Of a DNA stretch of 39,077 bases, positions 7,817 through 15,483 are shown in pieces. The first letter of the stretch is position 1; each line of letters opens with the position of its first letter. The DNA comes from Lentisphaerales bacterium (GTDB taxonomy: Bacteria; Verrucomicrobiota; Lentisphaeria; Lentisphaerales; Lentisphaeraceae). Under the pieces are notes generated by a model. The model did not search any database and was not told where the DNA came from. It saw only the letters and a list, made by a program, of their open reading frames with translations. Location of the stretch: the NCBI GenBank assembly GCA_022446985.1, contig JAKVBD010000046.1, forward strand, positions 1 to 39,077, given 5' to 3'. A program made the translations under genes and the position numbers.

Positions 7817-8617
7817 ATGCCAACACTAACATGTAACATGATAAAAATTGCTTACGAAGAAAGAGGTTCGGGTGATCCACTCATACTTATTATGGGTCTT
7901 AGTGCACGCGGTGCATTCTGGGAAGAACATGTTAAAGAATATGAAAAACATTTCCGTTGTATCATCGTTGATAACCGTGGTGCTGGCGACTCTGACAAGC
8001 CGGAAGGTCCTTATTCAACAAAAATGATGGCAGACGACATCGCCGATCTAATACGCAGACTTGATTTAGGTAAGTGCCACATCGCTGGTATTTCAATGGG
8101 CGGTGCGATCGCTCAGGAACTTGCTCTTAATCACCCAGACCTAATCCGTTCACTTGTTATCATATCAAGTTGGGCGAAGTGCGACCCTTACGCAGTTCAG
8201 GTTTTCGACCACTTTAAAGATATGAGAAAAGTTTCTGACCCAGCTGACTTCATGAAGCTTCTTCAACTTTGGATTTTCGCTCCACCATTCTACCAGTCTG
8301 AAGAAGCCAGAGCAAATCTCAAAGAAGGTTGCGAAACAGCTCACGAAAACTACATGGATCTTCACGCTTTTCTTGCTCAGGCTGATGCATGTATCAATCA
8401 CGACACTGTCGACAGAGTTAGCGCTCTAAGCAAATTTCCTACTCTAATCACTGTTGGCGATGAAGACATTTTTACACCGTTAAAATTCTCTGAGCAGCTA
8501 CATGAACTGATCGAAGGTTCTGAGCTTCTTGTTCTTCCTAAGACTGGCCACGCTCACCACTGGGAAGATCTAGAGACTTTCAACAAATCAACTGCTGAGT
8601 TCATGCTCAAGCACTAA
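7817..8617 (+). CDS. Alpha/beta-hydrolase fold enzyme
   Basis: 266 residues, no signal peptide, cytoplasmic. The nucleophile elbow is G91-I-S93-M-G95-G. The oxyanion region follows strand 3 (LIMGLSARGAFW). The acid is probably Asp217 (TVGDEDIFTP) and the histidine is His245 (KTGHAHHWE), so the triad is complete. The family includes enol-lactonases, esterases and C-C hydrolases, with closest feel to 3-oxoadipate enol-lactonase-type proteins. ATG 7817 is chosen over an upstream in-frame GTG at 7811 because AAGGAG sits 5-6 bases before the ATG. As first gene of the catabolic operon it may open a lactone or cleave an ester of the substrate; this is inference from position. Confidence 0.88.
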   Translation: MPTLTCNMIKIAYEERGSGDPLILIMGLSARGAFWEEHVKEYEKHFRCIIVDNRGAGDSDKPEGPYSTKMMADDIADLIRRLDLGKCHIAGISMGGAIAQELALNHPDLIRSLVIISSWAKCDPYAVQVFDHFKDMRKVSDPADFMKLLQLWIFAPPFYQSEEARANLKEGCETAHENYMDLHAFLAQADACINHDTVDRVSALSKFPTLITVGDEDIFTPLKFSEQLHELIEGSELLVLPKTGHAHHWEDLETFNKSTAEFMLKH

Positions 8618-8633
8618 AAAGCATTTAACACAA

Positions 8634-8670
8634 TTTGGTAAGTATGTATAGGAAATTTTGCATTACCAAA
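8634..8670. repeat. Inverted repeat between the first and second operon genes
   Basis: TTTGGTAA (8634-8641) and TTACCAAA (8663-8670) are perfect 8-base arms around a 21-base spacer, in the 76-base gap before the IolE-like gene. With no T run it is unlikely to be a terminator; a regulator site or mRNA-processing hairpin is possible. Confidence 0.5.
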
Positions 8671-8693
8671 CCAAACACTAAAGGATAAAAATT

Positions 8694-9539
8694 ATGAGTA
8701 TTAAAATTGGTTGCGAGCACTACGCTTGGGTTATGGCTGGTTGTATCGAACAACAAGACCCTTACTACGACAAAATTGATCACATTGCTAAAGTAGTTGG
8801 CAAAGCCGGTTTCGAAGGTTTCGAGCCTATCGACAAATTCCTTTATAGCTTCTACGACAACGAAAGACTTGCTGAAGCTATGAAAGAAGCCGGTATCGAG
8901 CTTTCCTCTGTCGTTCTTCTTGATGACTGGCTAAACCCAAAAGAAACTGACGCTGAGAAAGAAGCTTCTGATAAGCTTATCGATTTCATGGCTAAGCACT
9001 TCCCGGAAGCTGTAGTTATGCTTTGTCAGATGCCAACGACTCGTGATGAAAATCACCTGGCTGAACGACACGATAACCTCATCAGCTGTATAAATGAAAT
9101 TTCAAGAAGAGCTGCTGGTAAAGGTCTAACTTGTTCTTACCACCCGAACTCTCCTGAGACTTCTATCTGGCGTGATGCTTCTGACTACGAGAAGCTTCTA
9201 CCAAGACTTGATGAGAAAGTTCTAGGTTGGACTCCTGACGTAGGTCACATGGCTTACAGAGACATGGATCCAATCAAACTTATGAGAGACTACCGTTCAA
9301 TCATTAACCACGTTCACTACAAAGACATGCACGCAGATAAGTCATGGGCTCTTATGGGTGAAGGTATTATTGATTTCAAAACTATAACAAAAGATCTGGT
9401 TGATACTAACTACAAATGTTGGATCATCGTTGAAGACGAGTGTGAGCGTTCTGTAAATGAGCCTGACACAGTAACTGTCGAGTGCGGTGACTACTCTAAA
9501 GAAGTATTAGAGCCGATCATTGGTAAGGTGACTGTTTAA
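8694..9539 (+). CDS. TIM-barrel sugar isomerase/dehydratase, IolE-like
   Basis: 281 residues, AP-endonuclease-2 superfamily TIM barrel. The putative metal ligands follow the inosose dehydratase (IolE) and related pattern: His150 (TCSYHPNSPET, where epimerases have Glu), Asp182 and His185 (GWTPDVGHM), His206/His208 (NHVHYKDMH) and Glu247 (IIVEDE). GEGIIDFKTI between the last two is also IolE-like. IolE dehydrates 2-keto-myo-inositol, but no other inositol gene is in this operon, so a related dehydratase or isomerase acting on another keto-sugar is equally likely. AAAGGA lies about 7 bases before the ATG. The next gene begins 2 bases after the stop, so the two are tightly coupled. Confidence 0.8.
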   Translation: MSIKIGCEHYAWVMAGCIEQQDPYYDKIDHIAKVVGKAGFEGFEPIDKFLYSFYDNERLAEAMKEAGIELSSVVLLDDWLNPKETDAEKEASDKLIDFMAKHFPEAVVMLCQMPTTRDENHLAERHDNLISCINEISRRAAGKGLTCSYHPNSPETSIWRDASDYEKLLPRLDEKVLGWTPDVGHMAYRDMDPIKLMRDYRSIINHVHYKDMHADKSWALMGEGIIDFKTITKDLVDTNYKCWIIVEDECERSVNEPDTVTVECGDYSKEVLEPIIGKVTV

Positions 9540-9541
9540 GC

Positions 9542-11506
9542 ATGAAAAATCTATGGTCAGACAAAGAAGCTGCTGCTTTAGAAGGTGACGATCTAGCACT
9601 TAGAGTCTACACTTCCAGACTACTTGGTCAGGAAGAAAGCCTCGTACTTCACGGCGGTGGTAACACTTCAGTGAAGTCAACTGTGACGGACATCTTCGGC
9701 GATGAAGTCGAAACATTGTATATAAAAGGCAGCGGTTGGGACTTGAAAACAATCGAGAAAGAAGGTTTTTCTCCGGTAAGAATGGACTCTTGCCTGAAGC
9801 TTTCTGCTCTTGAAACTCTGAATGACTTCGAAATGGTCAAGCAACTGCGCGTCGCACTACTCGACCCAGCTGCACCAAATGGCTCAATCGAAACTCTCGT
9901 TCACGCCTCAATTCCCTATAAGTTTGTCGACCATACTCATGCAGATGCCGTGATTGTCCTGACAAATTCACCTGAGGGTAAGGCTAAACTACAACAAACG
10001 TTCCCGGATTTCCTTATCCTCCCTTACGTCATGCCTGGTTTCGACCTCGCTAAGCAGTTCGACAATGCTGTCAAATCTGCTCAACTAGACGGTAAGAAAG
10101 GTGTGATTCTTTCAGGTCACGGTATCTTCACTTTCGCTGATACAGCAAAAGAAAGTTACGATCGTATGATTGATGCGGTCACTAAAGCTGAAGAACTTAT
10201 CGCTGAATTAAGAAACAGCGACAGAGTAATCGGCGTTGCTAAGCCGGTAAATCACCTGGCTCTAGCTAAAATCCGTAAAAAAGTTTCTGACCTTCGCGGT
10301 ACTGCAGTGACTGTAAAGCTGGATAACTCTCCTGAAGCAGTTGGCTATGCAGAAAGATCAGACATCGCTGACGTCGCAACTCGCGGTACTCTCACTCCGG
10401 ATCACAGTATTCGCACCAAGCGCATTCCGGCTGTTCTTAATGGCAAAACTGAAGAGCAGCTTGATGAGTACGCAGCAGAATACAGAAAATATTTTGAAGA
10501 AAACTCAGGTCCTGAGCATACAATTCTTGACCAAGCTCCGCGCTGGGCTGTATGGAAAGAACAAGGTATTCTTTCTTTCGGTGCTACTCGCAAAGAAGCA
10601 AGTCAGATCTCAGACATCGCTCATCACACAGCAAATGCCATTCAAGATGCAGAATCACTGGGTGGTTGGGAACCTCTAAGTTCTAAAGAGCTATTCGATA
10701 TCGAGTACTGGGAACTTGAACAGCGCAAATTGAAGAAAGGTGGTTCTAAGCCGATGCTTCAAGGTCAGATTGCTATTGTAACTGGTGCTGCTGCAGGTAT
10801 TGGCCGCAAGTGTGCTGAAGACCTAATGAGCCATGGTGCCCTCGTTGTCGGTATCGACATTTCACCAAGTATCGAGTCTTTCACTGGCCCGAACTCTCTA
10901 GGCCTTGTTTGTGACATCGGTAAAGAAGAACAACTTAAATCTGTAGTTGAAAAAACAGTTGAAACATTTGGCGGTCTTGACCTGATCATCTGTAACGCTG
11001 GTATCTTCACTGCTGGTGAATACGTTGAAGATCTGGACATCTCTAAGTGGGAGCTGACTCTTAAGATCAACCTTACTGCAAACCAGCTTCTTACGAAGTA
11101 TGCTGTTCCTTACATGAAACATGGTATCGAGCCGGCAATCCTCTTCGTAGGTTCAAGAAACGTTGGTGCTCCTGGTCCAGGTGCTGCTGCTTACTCAGTT
11201 TCTAAAGCAGGTCTTACTCAGTTGGCTCGTGTCCTTTCTATGGAACTGGCTCCTGAAGGTATCCGCGTGAATGTCATTCACCCGGACGCAGTATTTGACA
11301 CTGACCTTTGGACTCCTGAGAAACTTGCCCGTTCAGCAGAGCGCTATGGCATGACTGTAGAAGAGTACAAAACAAGAAACCTTCTCAGTACAGAAATTAA
11401 ATCAACTGACATTGCTGAAGTATGTACAGCTCTAGTCGGTCCACTATTCAATAAAACTACCGGTGCACAGATTCCTGTTGACGGTGGTAACGACAGAATT
11501 ATTTAA
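9542..11506 (+). CDS. Bifunctional class II aldolase (RhaD-like)/short-chain dehydrogenase
   Basis: 654 residues in two domains. The N-terminal ~400 residues are a class II aldolase/adducin domain: LVLHGGGNTSVK (35-45), zinc ligands in VDHTHADAV (His131, His133) and SGHGIFTF (His193). The C-terminal ~245 residues are a Rossmann SDR: TGAAAGIG (414-421), NAG (485-487), catalytic Ser538, Tyr551 and Lys555 (YSVSK). Such fusions are known as rhamnulose-1-phosphate aldolase/lactaldehyde dehydrogenase: the aldolase yields a three-carbon ketone (dihydroxyacetone or its phosphate) plus an aldehyde, which the SDR oxidises or reduces. No rhamnose isomerase or kinase of the usual families is here, so the substrate may differ. 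The neighbouring DhaKL kinase would fit an aldolase releasing free dihydroxyacetone. Confidence 0.88.
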   Translation: MKNLWSDKEAAALEGDDLALRVYTSRLLGQEESLVLHGGGNTSVKSTVTDIFGDEVETLYIKGSGWDLKTIEKEGFSPVRMDSCLKLSALETLNDFEMVKQLRVALLDPAAPNGSIETLVHASIPYKFVDHTHADAVIVLTNSPEGKAKLQQTFPDFLILPYVMPGFDLAKQFDNAVKSAQLDGKKGVILSGHGIFTFADTAKESYDRMIDAVTKAEELIAELRNSDRVIGVAKPVNHLALAKIRKKVSDLRGTAVTVKLDNSPEAVGYAERSDIADVATRGTLTPDHSIRTKRIPAVLNGKTEEQLDEYAAEYRKYFEENSGPEHTILDQAPRWAVWKEQGILSFGATRKEASQISDIAHHTANAIQDAESLGGWEPLSSKELFDIEYWELEQRKLKKGGSKPMLQGQIAIVTGAAAGIGRKCAEDLMSHGALVVGIDISPSIESFTGPNSLGLVCDIGKEEQLKSVVEKTVETFGGLDLIICNAGIFTAGEYVEDLDISKWELTLKINLTANQLLTKYAVPYMKHGIEPAILFVGSRNVGAPGPGAAAYSVSKAGLTQLARVLSMELAPEGIRVNVIHPDAVFDTDLWTPEKLARSAERYGMTVEEYKTRNLLSTEIKSTDIAEVCTALVGPLFNKTTGAQIPVDGGNDRII

Positions 11507-11534
11507 TCTAAACATAAGTATAGGATAACACATC

Positions 11535-12407
11535 ATGGCAGATACAGACGATATCAGAGACGGCAAAAGCTTCGGTCTTGACACACCAGCTAGTACTGAA
11601 GGTTTCTACCTTAAAGGTCTAAACAACAATGACTGGGGTCTTAAGAACCGCCTTTCACGCATCTTCAACAAGAAGTCAGGCAACACAGTTATGCTTGCTT
11701 TCGACCACGGTTTCCTAATGGGACCAACTTCCGGTCTTGAGCGTATCGACCTGAACATTGCTCCTCTTGCTGAGGAAGCTGACTGTCTTATGGGTACTCG
11801 CGGTATGCTTCGTACCTCTATCCCCCCAACATGTTCAAAGCCAGTTTGTCTTCGTACTGACACAGGTACTACTATTCTAACTCAGATGAACGACAACGTT
11901 CTTATCGACGAAGTTGAAGCTATTAACATCAACGCATCTGCAATGGCAGCTATGCTTTCAGTTGGTGAAAAAGAAACTGAAGCTATCACTATCGCTAACT
12001 TCAGCCGCCTAGTTGATATCGGTAACAAGTACGGCATTCCAGTGATGGGTGTTACTGCTGTAGGTAAAGACATGGCTCGCGACGCTCGCTACTTCGGTAT
12101 GGCTTCACGTGTTTGTGCAGAAAATGGCGCAAGCATTGTTAAGACTTACTACACAGAAGGTTTCGAAAAAGTAGTAGCTTCATGTCCGGTTCCAGTAGTT
12201 ATCGCTGGTGGTAAAAAGCTTCCTGAACTTGAAGCTCTTGAGCTTTGCTACAACGCTATTCAGTGCGGTGCAGCTGGTGTAGATATGGGTCGTAATGTAT
12301 TCCAGTCTGAAGCTCCTCTAGCAATGATGAAAGCTGTTAAGTCTGTTGTTCACGACGGTCTTAAGCCTGCTGAAGCATTCGAATTTTTCGAGTCTCTAAG
12401 CAAGTAA
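11535..12407 (+). CDS. lsrF: 3-hydroxy-5-phosphonooxypentane-2,4-dione thiolase (LsrF)
   Basis: 290 residues, class I aldolase fold. It aligns from end to end by recall with E. coli LsrF: it begins MADTDDIRDGKSFG, has LSRIFN then VMLAFDHGF, GPTSGLERIDLNIAPL, GVTAVGKDMARDARYF, and VPVVIAGGKKLPELEALE then GVDMGRNVFQSE. The Schiff-base lysine in IVKTYYTEGFE is Lys203, the same number as in E. coli. In AI-2 degradation LsrF transfers an acetyl group from phospho-HPD to CoA, giving dihydroxyacetone phosphate and acetyl-CoA. The start has AGGATAA about 9 bases upstream. Codon use is strongly biased (GGT, GAC, AAC, TTC, CGT), suggesting high expression. A related aldolase with altered substrate is possible, given the absence of LsrK. 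Confidence 0.9.
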   Translation: MADTDDIRDGKSFGLDTPASTEGFYLKGLNNNDWGLKNRLSRIFNKKSGNTVMLAFDHGFLMGPTSGLERIDLNIAPLAEEADCLMGTRGMLRTSIPPTCSKPVCLRTDTGTTILTQMNDNVLIDEVEAININASAMAAMLSVGEKETEAITIANFSRLVDIGNKYGIPVMGVTAVGKDMARDARYFGMASRVCAENGASIVKTYYTEGFEKVVASCPVPVVIAGGKKLPELEALELCYNAIQCGAAGVDMGRNVFQSEAPLAMMKAVKSVVHDGLKPAEAFEFFESLSK

Positions 12408-12416
12408 GTTGATTCT

Positions 12417-12436
12417 GGAGGTTCTTCGGGGCCTCC
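12417..12436 (+). repeat. Intercistronic hairpin with cUUCGg tetraloop
   Basis: GGAGGTTC, TTCG, GGGCCTCC form an 8-pair stem (six Watson-Crick, two G-U) closed by a C(UUCG)G tetraloop, which is exceptionally stable in RNA. It lies between lsrF and dhaL, 10 bases after the lsrF stop and with no T run, so mRNA stabilisation or differential expression is more likely than termination. Confidence 0.65.
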
Positions 12437-12465
12437 TCGCAAGCTCAGCAATTTAAGGAAAGATT

Positions 12466-13101
12466 ATGGAAACTTTTAAATTAGACGACATCTACACTAT
12501 TCTGGGTAAGGTAACAGATGTAATCTGCGAAAACGCTATGTTCCTTTGTGAACTCGACTCTGTAGTCGGTGACGGCGACCACGGAACTACTATCCGCCGC
12601 GGTGTTAAAGCAGCCCAGGAAAAAATCGAAACAGAAAAACCTGACAAAGTAGACAAACTACTTGCCGCTTATGCTCTTGGTATGGTTTCCACTATGGGTG
12701 GCGCTTCTGGCCCAATCTTTTCTAGCATGTTCCTTGGTATGGGAATGGCTTCTCAAGGCTCAGAAGAAGTAACACTTTCTCACCTCGTTGAAGCATTTGA
12801 AAGCGGTTTAGCCCGTGTAAAGAAAATCGGCCGCTCTGACGAAGGCGACAAGACTCTTATCGACGCTCTTGCCCCTGGTATTCGTGCTCTTAAAACAAGT
12901 GCTGAAGCTGGCGAAGCTCTTGCAGTCGCTCTTGGTAGAATGCACGAAGCTGCTGAAGCTGGTATCGAAGAAACAAAGAAACTTGTTTCTAAGAAAGGCC
13001 GTTCACGCTACGCTGGCGAAAGAGGTCTTGGTCACCAGGATGCCGGTGCAACTTCAGTCACTTTAATTATCAACTGCTTTGCAGAACAAGCGAAAGGCTA
13101 G
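12466..13101 (+). CDS. dhaL: Dihydroxyacetone kinase nucleotide-binding subunit DhaL
   Basis: 211 residues, all-alpha DhaL barrel. Three aspartates that hold Mg-ADP are in DSVVGDGDHGTT (Asp31, Asp36, Asp38). Other family blocks are present: TMGGASGPIFSSMF, DEGDKTLIDALAP, and RYAGERGLGHQDAGATS near the C-terminus. Length is normal (~210). The start follows AAGGAAAG by 5 bases. dhaK begins 5 bases after its stop. In PTS-type systems DhaL keeps its ADP and is recharged by DhaM; in ATP-type kinases the same domain exchanges ATP. No dhaM is in the window, so either an ATP-dependent kinase or a distant DhaM is implied. Confidence 0.93.
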   Translation: METFKLDDIYTILGKVTDVICENAMFLCELDSVVGDGDHGTTIRRGVKAAQEKIETEKPDKVDKLLAAYALGMVSTMGGASGPIFSSMFLGMGMASQGSEEVTLSHLVEAFESGLARVKKIGRSDEGDKTLIDALAPGIRALKTSAEAGEALAVALGRMHEAAEAGIEETKKLVSKKGRSRYAGERGLGHQDAGATSVTLIINCFAEQAKG

Positions 13102-13106
13102 CTACT

Positions 13107-14102
13107 ATGCGTAAACTAATCAACAATCCTGAAGATTTAGCCATCGAACTTATCGATGGATTCTGTCTGACAAACAAAAACAAAGTTAAGCGTATCGCTC
13201 CACACGTTTGTGCTAGAAAAGAAGCTCCTGTAGCTGGTAAAGTCGGTATTGTCATCGGCGGTGGTGCTGGTCACGAGCCTTTATTCCTAGAGTTCATCGG
13301 TAAAGGTATGGCTGATGCATCTGTACACGGTCAGGTATTTACAGCTCCAACTCCAGACAAAGTTCTAGACGCAATCAAAGCTGCTGACTCTGGAAACGGT
13401 GTTATCCTTCTTTATAACAACTACGCTGGTGATGTAATGAACTTCGATATGGGCCAGGACTTCGCTCGTATGGAAGGCATCAAAGTAGAAACAGTTCTAA
13501 TCAACGATGAAATTTCTGCGTTCCCACCAGAACAGGCAGAAGAGCGTCGCGGTACAACTGCCGATCACCTTGTGATTCACGTAGCTGGCGCTGCTGCTGA
13601 AAGTGGTATGCCTTTCGACGAACTAAAAGCTCTTATCGAGAAGACTATTTTCAACTGCCGTTCACTCGGTGTATCGACTTCTGAGTGTACCCTTCCTGAG
13701 ACAGGCCTAGCCACTTTCGAACTACCTGAAGGCCGTATGGAATTCGGTATGGGCATTCATGGTGAAGCCGGTATCGAGCAGGTTGATCTGATGACTGCCG
13801 ATGCAACAGCTGAACGTCTTTGTGACGACATCATTGCTGACCTGCCTTTCAAAGGCGGTGACGAAGTTGTTGCTCTAATCAATGGTTATGGTGCTACTAC
13901 TCGTATGGAGATGTTCATCGTTATGCGTCACATGCACAAATACCTCGAAGACAAAGGTATTTCTGTATACGATACACAGCTTGGCGAATTCTGTACTGCA
14001 CAGGAAATGGCCGGTGTATCCGTCACACTTATGAAACTGGACAGCGTAATCAAAAAATACTGGGACATGCCTGCAGACAGTCCGGGGTTCGTTAAGTTCT
14101 AA
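13107..14102 (+). CDS. dhaK: Dihydroxyacetone kinase substrate-binding subunit DhaK
   Basis: 331 residues. Key residues fall at the same numbers as in E. coli DhaK: His56 in GGGAGHEPLF, Asp109 in NNYAGDVMNFDMG, and His218 in MGIHGEAGIEQ, the histidine that forms a hemiaminal with the substrate carbonyl. It therefore phosphorylates a short-chain ketose such as dihydroxyacetone, or, as in erythrulose kinases of the same family, a four-carbon ketose. The gene order (L then K) is inverted relative to E. coli dhaKLM. Its TAA overlaps the next ATG by one base. Together with the upstream aldolase it would funnel carbon to dihydroxyacetone phosphate, which is also an LsrF product. Confidence 0.93.
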   Translation: MRKLINNPEDLAIELIDGFCLTNKNKVKRIAPHVCARKEAPVAGKVGIVIGGGAGHEPLFLEFIGKGMADASVHGQVFTAPTPDKVLDAIKAADSGNGVILLYNNYAGDVMNFDMGQDFARMEGIKVETVLINDEISAFPPEQAEERRGTTADHLVIHVAGAAAESGMPFDELKALIEKTIFNCRSLGVSTSECTLPETGLATFELPEGRMEFGMGIHGEAGIEQVDLMTADATAERLCDDIIADLPFKGGDEVVALINGYGATTRMEMFIVMRHMHKYLEDKGISVYDTQLGEFCTAQEMAGVSVTLMKLDSVIKKYWDMPADSPGFVKF

Positions 14103-14386
14103 TGATTAATAAATGGATAGAATTTACTGTTGAAGCAGACAGCATAGAGGCTTTCAAAGCTTCGCTGGCTACTGTTGAAACAGCATCTAAAGCTGAAGAA
14201 GGCTGTATTCATTATGCAGCTTTCCAAAATACAGATGAAGAAACAGTATTCACAGTTCTTGAGTGCTGGGCCAGCAAAGAAGCCTTTGAAGCCCACCGCG
14301 TTGCCACACACATCGCGAAATTTAAAAAAGACTGCGGATCTGTGATCGTCAATAAAAAAGCACTCTCTCTCAATCCAATTCAATAA
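14102..14386 (+). CDS. Antibiotic-biosynthesis-monooxygenase (ABM) domain protein, LsrG-like
   Basis: 94 residues, a ferredoxin-like ABM domain with length close to LsrG (96). The conserved helix AFEAHRVATHIAKFKKD carries His65 and His70 with the same five-residue step as LsrG (HKTTPH), preceded by FTVLECWASKEAF. LsrG isomerises phospho-DPD to the LsrF substrate. Being in the same operon as a close LsrF supports that role, but overall similarity to LsrG is modest by eye, and other ABM proteins (YgiN-type, sugar-associated L-rhamnose mutarotase-like folds) are possible. It is translationally coupled to dhaK by a one-base TAATG overlap. Confidence 0.75.
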   Translation: MINKWIEFTVEADSIEAFKASLATVETASKAEEGCIHYAAFQNTDEETVFTVLECWASKEAFEAHRVATHIAKFKKDCGSVIVNKKALSLNPIQ

Positions 14387-14399
14387 GGAGTATGTAAGG

Positions 14400-15326
14400 A
14401 TGAAAACATCAATTGGTTCTTGGGCATATACAATCGGCCCTTATGGCGATAAGCCAGTAGACTTCGACACAGTATGTGAAAAACTATCTAAGCTGGGTTT
14501 CGACGCTGTTGAACTTGGTTCTTTCGCACCACACCCGAATCCAGACGATCTTGACACAAAAGAGAAGCGTCAGGATGCTGTTGAAAAACTAAAAACTTAC
14601 GGTCTTGAGTTCAGTGGTATCGCTGCCAACCTTTGGGGCGAGCAACTAATTAATACTAATGACACTTCTAAGTACATTGCTGAGTTCGAAAGAAACTGTG
14701 AATTCTCAGTAGATATGGGAATCAAAACTGAACGCGTAGATACAGTTCAGGGTCCTACAATTTTCAAAGACGAAAACATCGACCAAGACAAAGCTATGCA
14801 ACAAGTTATCGACACTTGGAAACAGTGTGCAGACATCGCTGCTCAGTACGATCTTAAAGTTACTTGGGAAGGTGAGCCTGGATTCGCTTTCAACAAGCCT
14901 TCTGAGATTGTTAAGATTCTTGAAGCTATGAAAGAAAAATCTAACTTCGGTTACCTATACGACACTTGCCACGCTCAAATGATCGCTGTTGTTGGCGCTC
15001 GTCAGGAAGGCGAAAAAGAAGTTTTCGACAACCAGCTTGAGTTCCTAAAACTTGTTGGTCCTTACATCAATCACGTTCACCTAATCGACTCTGATAATAC
15101 TTGTCACAAAGACGAAAATGGTGAAGACGAAACTTCAAGTCACCCTCCATTTGGTCTTGGTGTTCTAGATTTCGACAAAGTTGTTCCGGCTATCATGGGG
15201 TACCACTCTTACGATAACTACTGGACAGTTGACCTTTGTTTCTGGGACAAAGCCTGGGAAGCAACTGAGGTTTGCGCAAAATTTATGGCTGAAACTAAAG
15301 AAAAATACGCTACTGCTTCAGTCTAA
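14400..15326 (+). CDS. TIM-barrel sugar (phosphate) isomerase/epimerase
   Basis: 308 residues, AP-endonuclease-2 superfamily. Candidate metal ligands are Glu157 (TWEGEPGF), Asp188 and His191 (YLYDTCHAQM), and His225/His227 (NHVHLIDSD). The position usually held by the final glutamate is Asp278 (YWTVDLCFW). SIGSWAYTIGPYG at the N-terminus and FGLGVLDFDKV near 251-261 fit sugar isomerases annotated in inositol, erythrulose and xylulose pathways. It is the last gene of the operon, 13 bases after the ABM gene, and has AAGGAG 9 bases before its ATG. A role in converting the substrate ketose before or after phosphorylation is inferred; the enzyme cannot be named more precisely. Confidence 0.82.
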   Translation: MKTSIGSWAYTIGPYGDKPVDFDTVCEKLSKLGFDAVELGSFAPHPNPDDLDTKEKRQDAVEKLKTYGLEFSGIAANLWGEQLINTNDTSKYIAEFERNCEFSVDMGIKTERVDTVQGPTIFKDENIDQDKAMQQVIDTWKQCADIAAQYDLKVTWEGEPGFAFNKPSEIVKILEAMKEKSNFGYLYDTCHAQMIAVVGARQEGEKEVFDNQLEFLKLVGPYINHVHLIDSDNTCHKDENGEDETSSHPPFGLGVLDFDKVVPAIMGYHSYDNYWTVDLCFWDKAWEATEVCAKFMAETKEKYATASV

Positions 15327-15353
15327 CCATTCTTTAGTGTGGTAATGCAAGAA

Positions 15354-15387
15354 AGCCGCGCCCGACTCCTGGGTGCGGCTTTTTTTA
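15354..15387 (+). terminator. Rho-independent terminator of the LsrF/DhaKL operon
   Basis: AGCCGCGCCC, GACTCCT, GGTGCGGCT form a strong stem (one G-U pair) followed by a run of T (15380-15386). It lies 28 bases after the last stop codon. It is the clearest terminator in the window and fixes the operon end. Confidence 0.9.
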
Positions 15388-15396
15388 TGAATAGTA

Positions 15397-15470
15397 TTTG
15401 AGCTTTAGCTCAAACCAAAAAGAGGTTTCAAAAGGAAATCATTTCCTTTGGCGGGTTCGGGCTGAGCCCG
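15397..15470. repeat. Cluster of three short palindromes between convergent genes
   Basis: Within ~75 bases lie TTTGAGC-ttta-GCTCAAA (15397-15414), AAAGGAAAT-c-ATTTCCTTT (15431-15449) and CGGGC-tga-GCCCG (about 15458-15470). All are near-perfect. They sit between the operon terminator and the stop of the minus-strand lipoprotein gene at 15484. Read on the minus strand they could form that gene's 3' end; a mobile REP-like element is the other possibility. Confidence 0.55.
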
Positions 15471-15483
15471 GTTTCTCCCTCTC

